From assembly GCA_041394705.1 (NCBI GenBank), contig JAWKHS010000003.1, forward strand, positions 434,001-498,000: a stretch of DNA of 64,000 nt, given 5' to 3'. The notes under the pieces are model-generated. The model was not told the origin of the DNA. It was given only the letters and a program-made list of their open reading frames with translations, and did not search any database. This document shows, one piece after another, positions 44,225 to 52,971 of this stretch; positions within the stretch are counted from its first letter, which is position 1, and every line of letters begins with the position of its first letter. A program made the position numbers and the translations under genes. This DNA is from Vicinamibacterales bacterium (GTDB taxonomy: Bacteria > Acidobacteriota > Vicinamibacteria > Vicinamibacterales > UBA2999).

Positions 44225-44989
44225 ATGCTGACCACCCAAGGCCTGCGCAAGAGCTACGGAGGCGTGCAGGCCCTGCGCGACCTGAGCTTCACCGCCGATC
44301 CCGGGCGGGTCATCGGTCTCCTCGGCCCCAACGGTTCCGGCAAGTCCACGACCATCAACCTGCTCACCGGCCTGCTCCGCCCCAGCGCCGGCACCGTCAC
44401 GTGGCGCGGTGTGGACATCCACCACCAGCTGCTGGCCTACCAGGCGCTGCTCGGCTACGTGCCCGAGGAGCCCCGCCTGTACGCGTATCTCACCGCCGTC
44501 GAGTACCTGCAACTCGTGGGGGGGCTTCGCGATCTCGATGACGCCGTCATCACGCGACGGACCGAGAGGTACTTGGAGCTGTTCGGCCTCGAGAGCGACC
44601 GCCATTCTCCGCTCTCGACCTTCTCGAAGGGCATGCGCCAGAAGATCCTGATCGCGGGGGCACTACTTCACGATCCGCAGGTCGTGATCTTCGATGAGCC
44701 GTGCTCAGGTCTGGATGTCGCGTCGACCCTGATCCTACGCAGCATCGTGCGCAGCCTCGCGGCGGCGGGCAAGACGATCGTCTACAGCTCGCACGTGCTC
44801 GACATGGTGGAGAAGGTCTGCACCGACGTCATCATCCTGCACCACGGTGAGGTCGTCGCGCAGGATTCGGTCGAACGGCTGCGGGAGCTGTCGCGTGTGG
44901 CGTCGCTCGAAGCGGTGTTCGCGAAACTGGCCGTCGACGACAACGTCGACGCTGTTGGCCAGGCCATTGCGGCGGTGGGTACCCAATGA
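44225..44989 (+). CDS. ABC transporter ATP-binding protein
   Basis: The 254-residue protein has Walker A (GPNGSGKST), a Q-loop region (GYVPEEPRLYAY), the signature (FSKGMRQKI), Walker B (VVIFDEPCSGLD) and the switch His (YSSHVLDMVEK). AAGGGA precedes the ATG at 44225. Its stop overlaps the permease start (ATGA). It belongs to the multidrug/lipid exporter-like group and energises the following permease. Confidence 0.95.
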   Translation: MLTTQGLRKSYGGVQALRDLSFTADPGRVIGLLGPNGSGKSTTINLLTGLLRPSAGTVTWRGVDIHHQLLAYQALLGYVPEEPRLYAYLTAVEYLQLVGGLRDLDDAVITRRTERYLELFGLESDRHSPLSTFSKGMRQKILIAGALLHDPQVVIFDEPCSGLDVASTLILRSIVRSLAAAGKTIVYSSHVLDMVEKVCTDVIILHHGEVVAQDSVERLRELSRVASLEAVFAKLAVDDNVDAVGQAIAAVGTQ

Positions 44990-46713
44990 ACACGTCCGCC
45001 GCGTGGCGGCAGGAGTGGCGACAGCATCGCCGCTTGGTCCGGCTGTCCTACGCCCGCCTCATGGATGCGATGGTGGCGTCGCGAGGGATCGACGCGGAGC
45101 ACTTCCTGCTTTGGGGCACGGCGTTCCTGACCACTCCCATGTTGTATGCGGCGTTGATCTGGCCAACGCGGTACTTGTGGCTGCGCCACCATTCGATGGC
45201 CAGCCTCCATGAAGCGGTCCTGTCCGACCGTGTGTTCTTCATCGTGTGGCCCATGCTCGTCGCTCTGCTCGTTGGTGCGCTGACGTGGGAGGCCCTCTTC
45301 CCCGATCGCGACGACCAGCAAGTGCTCGGCGTGCTGCCGGTCCGGAGCCGCACGGTGGCAGCGGCGCGCCTCTCCGCAGCGCTGCTATCGGTGACAGCGC
45401 TCACCACGGCGATCAGCCTGCCGGCGGCGGCTGTCTACGCGGCGGGTGGCGCCGTCGACCCATCGGTCGGGACTCTCGTGGGCATCTTCGTGGGACAGAC
45501 GCTGGCGGCAGTGTCGGCGGGCGTAGCGGCATTCAGTGTCCTGCTCGTGGTGCGCGCCACCGTCACACTCATCGCCGGGGCGTCCGGGGCCGCGCGCGTT
45601 GCCCTGGCGCTGCAGGTCGGTGCCGTCGTCGGGACGGTCGAGGCCTTCATGTTCTTGCCTGGCATCCAGCGAGCCCTGATGCAGGCGGCCATCGCGCCTG
45701 GCGCTGGCTTCACGTCGGTGGCGCCGCCCGGCTGGTTCCTGGGTGTGTACGCACTCTTCGCGGGCCCGCGACCACAGGCGCTCCTGCCGCTGCTCGTGCC
45801 AGCCCTGCTGACGCTCGGCACGGCAGTCGTGAGCGCAGTGGCGCTCTACCTGCTACCGGCGCGCTTGAATGCCCGCCGCGCCGTGGAGCGGCGTCACGCT
45901 GAGGGACGGAGGGCGACTGTCGCGACCGCGCTGCAGAAGCTCGGTCACCTCTTGCCAGCGGCCCGCGAGCGCGCCAGATTCCGCTTCGTGATCCTGACCC
46001 TCGCTCGCAGTCGGAGACACTCGCTTATGGTGGCCACATTCGTCGGCGTGGGCCTGGCCGTGTCGGGGACGCCCCTGGTCTCGGCGAACCTCCGCGGGCG
46101 CGTGCTGGACCTCACGCAGCCCACGGCGGCCGTCTTGGCGATACCGCTGGCGCTGACCTACGCGCTCGTCCTGGGCCTGCGATCGGCCTTTGCGGTGCCC
46201 TCGGACCTCGGGGCCAACTGGGCCTTCCGTGTCGCGGGGCCGCGGTCGTTGCTGGACAGCCGCGCCGCATCCCGACTGGTCTACCTCGTGCTCGCCGTCC
46301 TGCCCGTGAGTCTGGTGCTGGGTGCCGTCGGAGCCTCGTGGTGGACGGCGCGGAGCGCGGCCGGTGCCGCCGTGTTGCATGCCGTCTCGGGACTGGCGTT
46401 GAGCGAGCTGGCGCTCCGCGGTCACGAGGGCGTGCCGTTCACCAAGGCTCGAGGGGTGTCCGCCAACGCGATGAAGATCGGCGCGATCGTCGCGGCAGCT
46501 GGGCTTCTGCTGTTCGCGTTTCGCCTGAGCGCCGTCCACGCGTGGGCCTTGGGTGCGCCGTCACGCGTGTGGGCCTGCACGCTTGGGATGACCATTCTCA
46601 CCGTCGTCACGGCGTGGATGGGCCGGAGGGAGGCGGGCCGGACACCGGCCAGCTTCGAGGCGCCGGAGGACCACGCCATCACGCAGATGAAGTTGTCCGA
46701 GGCAAGTGTCTGA
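44986..46713 (+). CDS. ABC transporter permease, multi-helix
   Basis: The 575-residue protein has about twelve predicted membrane segments in two blocks, for example VFFIVWPMLVALLVGALTW, ALLSVTALTTAISLPAAAVY and LVYLVLAVLPVSLVLGAVGA. It has no FtsX-type periplasmic domain and resembles the large exporter permeases paired with a single ATPase. The start overlaps the ATPase stop. A role in efflux is inferred from the PadR regulator and operon; no substrate can be named. Confidence 0.85.
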   Translation: MNTSAAWRQEWRQHRRLVRLSYARLMDAMVASRGIDAEHFLLWGTAFLTTPMLYAALIWPTRYLWLRHHSMASLHEAVLSDRVFFIVWPMLVALLVGALTWEALFPDRDDQQVLGVLPVRSRTVAAARLSAALLSVTALTTAISLPAAAVYAAGGAVDPSVGTLVGIFVGQTLAAVSAGVAAFSVLLVVRATVTLIAGASGAARVALALQVGAVVGTVEAFMFLPGIQRALMQAAIAPGAGFTSVAPPGWFLGVYALFAGPRPQALLPLLVPALLTLGTAVVSAVALYLLPARLNARRAVERRHAEGRRATVATALQKLGHLLPAARERARFRFVILTLARSRRHSLMVATFVGVGLAVSGTPLVSANLRGRVLDLTQPTAAVLAIPLALTYALVLGLRSAFAVPSDLGANWAFRVAGPRSLLDSRAASRLVYLVLAVLPVSLVLGAVGASWWTARSAAGAAVLHAVSGLALSELALRGHEGVPFTKARGVSANAMKIGAIVAAAGLLLFAFRLSAVHAWALGAPSRVWACTLGMTILTVVTAWMGRREAGRTPASFEAPEDHAITQMKLSEASV

Positions 46714-46726
46714 CGCCGGAGTCTGC

Positions 46727-49375
46727 ATGCACACCCTGCGAGTTCTGCTCTCGCGACTGCTGGACATCCTTCTGAGTGGCCGGCGCGACCGGCGCGTTCG
46801 TGAAGAGCTTCAGCAGCACCTCGACCTGCTGACCGAAGAGCACCTGCGGCGCGGCCTGTCACGCACCGAGGCAGAGCTCGCCGCTCGCAGAAGCTTCGGC
46901 GGCGTCGACCAGGTGATGGCGAGCTACCGCGATCAGCGTGGCTGGCCTTGGCTGAGCCGCTTGACAGAGGACGCCCAGTTCTCGGTGCGGCAGGTGTGGC
47001 GCGACGGCGGCTTCTCCGTCACGGCGGTCGCGGTGCTGGCGTTGGGCCTCGGTGTGAGTCACCTGTTCCTCACGCTGACCTATGCGCACACCATGCGCGG
47101 CCTGCCGATGCCGTCGGTGGAGCGCGTAATGTTCGTGTCCACCGTCGGCCAGAAGGGGCAGGCCCAGGGGCTGTCGTACCCCGAGTTCCGCGAACTCGAG
47201 GCCCTGCCGACGTTCCAGACGCTGGCGGCGTTCTCGAACACGCAGGTGACCCTTGGCGGGGAAGGCGAGGTGCCGGATCGCGTCGAGGCCGCGTACACGT
47301 CAGCGGGCGGCTTCGAGATCGCCGGGGCCACACCCTTGCACGGACGACTGCTGACGGCTGATGACGATCGTGTCGGCGCCGCTCCGACGATGGTGCTGAC
47401 GGCGCGCGTGTGGCGCGATCGCTATGCGACGAGTCCGGACGTCCTCGGACGAACGGCCCTCGTCGGCGGCCAGGCGACCACCATTGTCGGCGTGGTGCCG
47501 GACGCGTCTGGCTTCCCGAGTGCGGCCGCCGTCTTCCTGCCGCTCGCCTCCCGTCCCGACCTCACGAGCGCGCCGCGGGATGCGCGCAACCTGCGCGTCT
47601 TCGGCAGGCTTGCTGACGGCGTGCAAGCCGCGGATGCCACGGCGGCGGTGCTGGCGCAGGGCTCCCAGTGGGAGGCATCCTACCCAGACGCGAATCGCGG
47701 CGTGAGGGCCGTCGCCGTGCCGATCAACGAGCGGTACAACGGGCCGATCCAGGGATGGCTGCCGTTCATGCTCGCCGGGCTGATCGTGGTGGCGGTCGCT
47801 GGCGCGAACGTCGGCAACCTGCTGTTGACGCACGGCAGTGCACGAGCACGCGAGATTGCGATCCGGACCGCCCTGGGGGCCAGCCGCGGCCGCGTGGTCC
47901 GACAGCTTCTGCTCGAGAGCGCCGTCATGGCGGTCGGCGCCTGCGTGCTTGGGCTCGTCGTCTCCCGCGTGGCTCTGGCCGGCTACCGGGCGGCTGTGCC
48001 CGACGGGATCCTGCCGTACTGGAACGACTACTCACTCGACGGCGCCGTGTTTCTTGGGCTCGCCGTGCTTGGCGTCGCGGTCTCCGCCGGATGCGCGCTG
48101 GTGCCCGCGTGGCTGGTCTCCCGTACCGAGGCCGCCTCGGTGCTCAAGGATGGTGGGCGCACAGAAACATCGCGGCCCAGCCGGGGATGGGCCGCCACCG
48201 TCTTTCTCGCCGTGGAGCTCGCGCTCGCGATCGTGCTGCTCACGCAAGTCGGCGCGGCGACCGTGAACGCGCTCGCCCACGACGTGCCCACGGACCGACT
48301 GCTCGACGACACCGCCGTGCTGACGGGCGCGTTGACACTGCCAGCCTCGGGTGAGACGGCAGGTGAGCAACGGCGCCAGTTCCTTGAGCGCGCGCTCGGG
48401 CAAGCCACGGCCATGCCCGGCGTGACCGCGGTGGCCGTGAGCAGTCACCTTCCACTCGGCGGGGCATCGGGGAGACGGCTGGTAGTTGCCGAGCGACCGG
48501 GCGCCGCCGACGACGCGGGGGCGCCGATCAACGCGATCGACGTGGGGCCTGGCTACTTCGAGGTCCTGCGCCTGCCCGTCACCCGCGGGCGGCCGTTCAC
48601 GGCGGTCGACGCCCGTCCGGGAGCGGCCACGGTGGTCGTGAACCAGCGGCTCGCCGACATGTATTTCCCAGACATCGAGCCGGTCGGGCGACGGATCGCG
48701 GTTCGACCAGACGCCACATCCACGGTCGCGCCGGAGTGGCGAACCATCGTTGGTGTGGTGGCGAACCTGCGCCAGCGTCCGATTCCCGAGGTGCAGCCGA
48801 TCGCCTACGTTCCCATGGACGGGACACCGCCCACGACGGCGTGGCTCCTGATGAGGTCCGCGACGGACGCCGCGGGCCTTGCGTCCCCCGTGCGCGAAGC
48901 GCTGCGGCAGATCGACCCGACCGTTCCCTTGTCGAACCCGCGCACCCTGGCAGCCGCCACACGCGATCTCACGTGGGCCAATCGCATCAGCGCCCGACTC
49001 GCGTCGGTCGTGTGTGGGGCCACGTTCATCCTGGCGACGGTCGGCCTCTACGCCGTGGTGGCGCATCGTGCGGCCCAGCGACGGCGAGAGATCGGCCTTC
49101 GGGTCGTGTTCGGCGCGCGGACGGTCGCCCTCGTCGCGCTCGTCACGGGGCACGTGCTAGCGGCGGTGCTCCTGGGGATGGTCGGCGGATTGGCGGGAGC
49201 CGTCGCGTGGGATCGGGCATTCGCGCCGGCGCGGCAGGGCGGCCTGCGTGTCGCCGATCCGTTGGTGCTTATCGTGGCGTTCGGCGTGCTGGCGCTGGTG
49301 GTCGGGCTCGGTTGCGCGTTGCCCATCCGCGGGGCCCTCGCCGCTTCCCCTGCCGACTTGCTTCGGGACGAGTAG
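46727..49375 (+). CDS. ADOP-family (FtsX/MacB-like) ABC permease
   Basis: The 882-residue protein has the ADOP N-terminal helical region (REELQQHLDLLTEEHLRRGL) and then two FtsX/MacB modules. Each is a periplasmic MacB-PCD domain followed by membrane helices: FMLAGLIVVAVAGANVGNLL with REIAIRTALGASRGRVVRQL, and a second set with RRREIGLRVVFGARTVALVA. The ATG at 46727 with CGGAG upstream gives the typical ADOP start; a GTG at 46706 would overlap the previous gene. ADOP genes are mostly known from Acidobacteriota and often follow PadR regulators. No own ATPase is attached; the upstream ATPase may serve it. Confidence 0.93.
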   Translation: MHTLRVLLSRLLDILLSGRRDRRVREELQQHLDLLTEEHLRRGLSRTEAELAARRSFGGVDQVMASYRDQRGWPWLSRLTEDAQFSVRQVWRDGGFSVTAVAVLALGLGVSHLFLTLTYAHTMRGLPMPSVERVMFVSTVGQKGQAQGLSYPEFRELEALPTFQTLAAFSNTQVTLGGEGEVPDRVEAAYTSAGGFEIAGATPLHGRLLTADDDRVGAAPTMVLTARVWRDRYATSPDVLGRTALVGGQATTIVGVVPDASGFPSAAAVFLPLASRPDLTSAPRDARNLRVFGRLADGVQAADATAAVLAQGSQWEASYPDANRGVRAVAVPINERYNGPIQGWLPFMLAGLIVVAVAGANVGNLLLTHGSARAREIAIRTALGASRGRVVRQLLLESAVMAVGACVLGLVVSRVALAGYRAAVPDGILPYWNDYSLDGAVFLGLAVLGVAVSAGCALVPAWLVSRTEAASVLKDGGRTETSRPSRGWAATVFLAVELALAIVLLTQVGAATVNALAHDVPTDRLLDDTAVLTGALTLPASGETAGEQRRQFLERALGQATAMPGVTAVAVSSHLPLGGASGRRLVVAERPGAADDAGAPINAIDVGPGYFEVLRLPVTRGRPFTAVDARPGAATVVVNQRLADMYFPDIEPVGRRIAVRPDATSTVAPEWRTIVGVVANLRQRPIPEVQPIAYVPMDGTPPTTAWLLMRSATDAAGLASPVREALRQIDPTVPLSNPRTLAAATRDLTWANRISARLASVVCGATFILATVGLYAVVAHRAAQRRREIGLRVVFGARTVALVALVTGHVLAAVLLGMVGGLAGAVAWDRAFAPARQGGLRVADPLVLIVAFGVLALVVGLGCALPIRGALAASPADLLRDE

Positions 49376-49554
49376 GCGCTCGTGGCAGCGTTCGTATCGT
49401 GTAAGGTTCAGCTCCTTTGGTGCGTTCGAGATCCCGAGGAAGCAGTTTGCGCTGTCCCTGTTTTGTACCTGATACTCAGGTTTCTAGAGGTTCTGGCGGG
49501 TTCTGGCGGTTCCGATCCGGCCTAAATCGTTGAGGGGAGCGGATCCTTCAGGAA

Positions 49555-49575
49555 CGAATCCCACCCTCTCCGCCA
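49555..49575. repeat. tRNA-Ser 3'-end-like repeat, second copy
   Basis: Exact copy of the 21-bp core at 42555-42575. Flanks differ: GATCCTTCAGGAAC lies before it and GATCCTTTAGAATC after it, an imperfect direct repeat. The rest of a tRNA cloverleaf is absent. It may mark the other end of an integrated segment. Confidence 0.6.
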
Positions 49576-49886
49576 AATCACGATCCTTTAGAATCAACAA
49601 CTTAGCGTGGCTTAGTGGGTGGTCGCGGGCAATACGGTCAAGAAATACGCTTTGATCCGCCCCGAGCACCCTCGAAAACAGGCGCAATTCGGCAACGTCG
49701 CCTCGTCGTTCGGCCACGTGGGTTCTCGTGTAGGCCGCGTGGGTGCAGCCAGAACCCACCACGCAAGTTCGCGGACTGCGTTCGCTCAGGGCTTCTCGGT
49801 GCGACGGGGCAAGCCGTGGGCCTCTTGACAACAGTTCGTTTTGGGAGCATTGTAATTCTACGTGAGAAGGGAACATCAGCTGCCAG
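49576..49886. other. Leader region of the HigB module
   Basis: No gene was recognised. A nine-base inverted repeat, GTGGGTTCT (49718-49726) and AGAACCCAC (49751-49759), could form a hairpin. An AT-richer stretch just before 49887 probably holds the promoter. Confidence 0.4.
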
Positions 49887-50180
49887 ATGCGGATCATTGC
49901 CAAGAAAGCTCTCCGAGACTTCTGGGGGCGTCATCCAGATGCCGAGGGGCCGCTTCTGGCCTGGTACCGCGAGGCCGAAGCTGAGAGCTGGGATTCCCCG
50001 GCAAAGGTCAAGCAGAAGTACGGAAGTGCCAGCATCGTGGCGAACAACCGCGTTGTCTTCAATATCAAAGGGAATACCTACCGGCTCGTGGTGAAGGTTA
50101 ACTACGGTGTTCGGATCGTGTTCATCAGGTTCGTAGGCACTCACGCCGAGTACGACCGCATAAACGTGGAGGACATCTGA
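49887..50180 (+). CDS. higB: HigB-type mRNA-interferase toxin
   Basis: The 97-residue protein has the HigB_toxin pattern: MRIIAKKALRDFWGRHPDAE, then NNRVVFNIKGNTYRLVVKVN and IVFIRFVGTHAEYDRINVED. This is a RelE-like fold with the final Y-D-x-I motif. Such toxins cut mRNA on the ribosome. The toxin gene precedes its partner by two bases, the order typical of HigBA. Confidence 0.92.
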   Translation: MRIIAKKALRDFWGRHPDAEGPLLAWYREAEAESWDSPAKVKQKYGSASIVANNRVVFNIKGNTYRLVVKVNYGVRIVFIRFVGTHAEYDRINVEDI

Positions 50181-50182
50181 TC

Positions 50183-51406
50183 ATGGCTGGCATCAAGGCG
50201 CTTCGTAGTGATCCCGACTACACCGCCGCGCTCGCCAGAATCGACGAGCTCATGGACGCCGTCCCCGGCACCCCTGAAGCTGACGAACTGGAGGTCCTTG
50301 CGGACCTCGTGGAGCACTACGAGGAGAAGCACCTGGAGATGGGGTATCCCAGCGCGACCGCCGCGATCGAGTTCCGACTCGAGCAAGCTGGTTTGTCGCA
50401 TCGAGACCTCATCCCGTTCCTTGGCAGTAGAGCCAAGGTGTCGGAGGTGATGTCCGGGAAGCGCCCCCTGACAATGCCCATGGCGAGGGCACTGCACGAG
50501 CACCTTGGCATACCGGCAGGCGTGCTCCTACAGCAACCCGGCGCCGATTTCGCTGACGAATTCGAGAGCATCGACTGGTGTCGATTCCCAGTAGGCGCGA
50601 TGGCGAAGCTTGGCTGGATTCCAAGGTCAAGAAACCTGAGCGCCAAAGCAGAAGAACTCGTGCGAGGCCTGGTCGATAAGGCAGGCGGGCCCTCCGTCGC
50701 GTGCGCCCCACTGTTTCGGAAGGGACGTCAGGCGCGTTCCAACGCGAAGACGGATCCTTATGCGCTAAGGGCGTGGTGCTGGAAGGTTTTGGCGAATGCG
50801 GTAGGCGATAGACCGCCGGTCCCTTATAGGTCTGGGACGATCACGCTCGAGTTCCTTCGACAGGTGGCTCAGCTTAGTTGGATGGAGGAGGGGCCAAGGC
50901 TCGCTGTGGAGCTTCTGGCAAAGCACGGGGTGCCATTGGTCGTGGTTCCGCACCTGCCCAAGACGTATCTCGACGGCGCCGCTCTGGCTCTGGCCGACGG
51001 TAGTCCGGTGATCGGTCTTACGCTTCGGTACGATCGGATCGATAACTTCTGGTTCTGTCTCTTGCACGAACTCGCCCATGTGGGCCGGCACATGGACGTG
51101 GACGGTCAGACGGTGTTCGTGGATGACCTCTCCCTTCGGGACCTTGAGGGCCGCGGCGACGATCCGAGAGAACTACAAGCCGATGAATGGGCCGAGGAGG
51201 CACTCGTGCCCAGAGCCGCCTGGGAGTCGAGTGCAGTACGCGAGAACCCAACGGCGATGTCGGTCATGAATCTCGCGAATGCCCTCCGAGTACACCCTGC
51301 CATCGTGGCGGGAAGAATCCGGCACGAACAGCGGAACTACCGGCTACTATCGCAGTTCGTGGGCGCAGGCGAAGTTCGGCGACATTTTGGTCTAGCGAAA
51401 TCCTAG
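50183..51406 (+). CDS. HigA-like antitoxin fused to an ImmA/IrrE metallopeptidase domain
   Basis: The 407-residue protein has an XRE-type HTH at about residues 60-115 (AAIEFRLEQAGLSHRDLIPF, SEVMSGKRPLTMPMARALHE), as in HigA antitoxins. A long C-terminal domain carries FCLLHELAHVGRH (HExxH at 295-299) and ELQADEWAEEALVP, typical of ImmA/IrrE (DUF955) zinc peptidases. Most HigA antitoxins are only about 100 residues, so the peptidase part is a large addition. It may allow regulated removal of a repressor or of the antitoxin itself. It follows higB by two bases. Confidence 0.9.
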   Translation: MAGIKALRSDPDYTAALARIDELMDAVPGTPEADELEVLADLVEHYEEKHLEMGYPSATAAIEFRLEQAGLSHRDLIPFLGSRAKVSEVMSGKRPLTMPMARALHEHLGIPAGVLLQQPGADFADEFESIDWCRFPVGAMAKLGWIPRSRNLSAKAEELVRGLVDKAGGPSVACAPLFRKGRQARSNAKTDPYALRAWCWKVLANAVGDRPPVPYRSGTITLEFLRQVAQLSWMEEGPRLAVELLAKHGVPLVVVPHLPKTYLDGAALALADGSPVIGLTLRYDRIDNFWFCLLHELAHVGRHMDVDGQTVFVDDLSLRDLEGRGDDPRELQADEWAEEALVPRAAWESSAVRENPTAMSVMNLANALRVHPAIVAGRIRHEQRNYRLLSQFVGAGEVRRHFGLAKS

Positions 51407-51535
51407 GGAATTGCGCCGATGAGGCGGGGTGAAGTGAGCCATGTCTGATATGACCAACGGTACTGCGGCCGAGCGCGTAAGCTCCCCCGGTGCCCGAACA
51501 GTTCTGGGTAGACTGCTCTCGGCGAAGGAGCGGTC

Positions 51536-51802
51536 ATGCGGAAGTCGAAGTTCAGCGAGACGCAGATCGTCGGGATTCTCAAGGACGCGGAGAGCGGCGT
51601 ACCCGTCGCCGAGCTGCTCCGCAAGCACGGCGTCAGCAAAGCGACGTTCTTCAAGTGGCGGAGCAAGTATGGGGGCGCGTCGGTGTCAGACGTGAAGCGT
51701 CTCCGCGAGCTCGAGGCAGAGAACGCCAAGTTGAAGCGGATGTACGCCGACCTGGCCCTGGAGAATACCGCGATCAAGGATGTGTTGAACCGAAAGTGGT
51801 GA
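51536..51802 (+). CDS. IS3-family transposase OrfA
   Basis: The 88-residue protein has the HTH FSETQIVGILKDAESGVPVA followed by LLRKHGVSKATFFKWRSKYG and a leucine-zipper-like helix (RELEAENAKLKRMYADLALE). This is the IS407/IS2-like OrfA type. It ends at TGA 51800-51802, which overlaps the start of orfB (GTGGTGA). Confidence 0.92.
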   Translation: MRKSKFSETQIVGILKDAESGVPVAELLRKHGVSKATFFKWRSKYGGASVSDVKRLRELEAENAKLKRMYADLALENTAIKDVLNRKW

Positions 51803-52656
51803 GGCCGTCTGCGAGGCGACAGGTCGTGGAGGCGCTGGTGCAGGACCACCAGCTGCCGGTCCTGCGGGCCTGTCGCGTGGTGAGGCTCTCGCGGACGGCG
51901 TATTACGAGCCTCCCGTGGCGGCCAGTCGACGCGATGCCCCGGTGATTGCGGCGCTGACCGACGCGGTGACACGGTATCCCCGCTGGGGCTTCTGGAAGC
52001 TGTTCGATCGGCTGCGGACCGAGGGACGGTCCTGGAACCATAAGCGCGTCCATCGCGTGTACTGTGCGCTGCGGCTGAATCTGCCGCGACGGACCACGCG
52101 ACGGGTACCCCGGCGCATCCGTCAACCGCTGACCGCGCCGCCCGTCCTCAACCACACGTGGGCCCTGGACTTCATGACCGAGACGCTGTACGACGGTCGC
52201 CGCGTGCGGCTGTTCCCAGTGCTCGATGAGGGGAATCGCGAAGGGCTCGACATCGCGATGGGAGTGTCCCTGCCGAGCCGGCGCATCGTGCGCGTGCTGA
52301 ACGAGCTCGTCGCCCTCCACGGCCCGCCCGCCGCCGTCCGCGTCGACAATGGCCCGGAGTTCACCGCGCAGCCGTTCGTCGACTGGGCGGCCGAGCACCG
52401 CGTCGTCATCCTGTACATCCAGCCGGGCAAGCCAGACCAGAACGCGTACATCGAACGCTTCAACCGCAGCTACCGGACGGAGGTCCTCAACGCCCACTTG
52501 TTCGAGTCCCTCGCCGAGCTGCGCGCCGCCACCGACGCCTGGCTACAGATCTACAACCGCGAGCGGCCCCACGACAGCCTCGGCCGGGTGCCGCCGCTCA
52601 CGTTCCTGCCGAGGCCCACGACGGCCGGCCAGTCTCTCTTTGAACTGTCCACTTGA
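51799..52656 (+). CDS. IS3-family transposase OrfB (DDE integrase)
   Basis: The protein of about 285 residues contains the HTH_21 region (YPRWGFWKLFDRLRTEGRSW) and the rve integrase core: WALDFMTETLYDG (first Asp), VRVDNGPEFTA (second Asp) and KPDQNAYIERFNRSYRTEVL (Glu). GTG at 51799 overlaps the orfA stop, so translation may restart there or arise by a -1 frameshift, as in many IS3 elements. The frame is intact. Confidence 0.92.
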   Translation: MRPSARRQVVEALVQDHQLPVLRACRVVRLSRTAYYEPPVAASRRDAPVIAALTDAVTRYPRWGFWKLFDRLRTEGRSWNHKRVHRVYCALRLNLPRRTTRRVPRRIRQPLTAPPVLNHTWALDFMTETLYDGRRVRLFPVLDEGNREGLDIAMGVSLPSRRIVRVLNELVALHGPPAAVRVDNGPEFTAQPFVDWAAEHRVVILYIQPGKPDQNAYIERFNRSYRTEVLNAHLFESLAELRAATDAWLQIYNRERPHDSLGRVPPLTFLPRPTTAGQSLFELST

Positions 52657-52670
52657 CGGGGAAGCTTACG

Positions 52671-52932
52671 GGGCGAGTACTGACACTCGCGTCGGCGCTG
52701 TGCGCGGCCATCGTGACCTCCGGTGCGGGTGCCCAGAACCGGCCCAACTTCTCCGGCGAATGGCACCTTCGCGTGGAAGGCAGCGTGCCCCAGACGGATG
52801 TGTGGGGTCAGACGCGGCCGCGGCTACTTCGGATCAACCAGTCTGCGTCTGAGCTTGCTCTCGATCCTGACGGTGGCGGCATGAGCGTGCCCACCGCCCT
52901 CCAACGGTTCCGGCTCGACGGGACGGTCCTGG
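52671..52932 (+). pseudogene. Secreted-protein gene, copy A, 5' part (split by IS)
   Basis: The sequence from VLTLASALCAAIVTSGAGAQ to RFRLDG matches copy B at 55997-56581 almost exactly. The normal start is replaced by the right end of IS3 element 1, and the gene is interrupted after the CTGG target site by the nested IS3 elements. The remaining 3' part lies at 55614-55924. Confidence 0.85.
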
Positions 52933-52971
52933 TGAAGCGTACCGGGTTCCTGCGAGCCTTGATTCGTTGAA

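Larger units (their letters stand above)
51476..52670 (+). mobile_element. IS3-family element 1
   Basis: The ends CGTAAGCTCCCCCG (51476) and, inverted, CGTAAGCTTCCCCG (52670) form the terminal repeats. The element carries orfA and orfB in the IS3 arrangement. No clear target duplication was seen, so a deletion or recombination next to it is possible. Its right end lies at about the fourth codon of the first copy of a duplicated secreted-protein gene. Confidence 0.75.
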
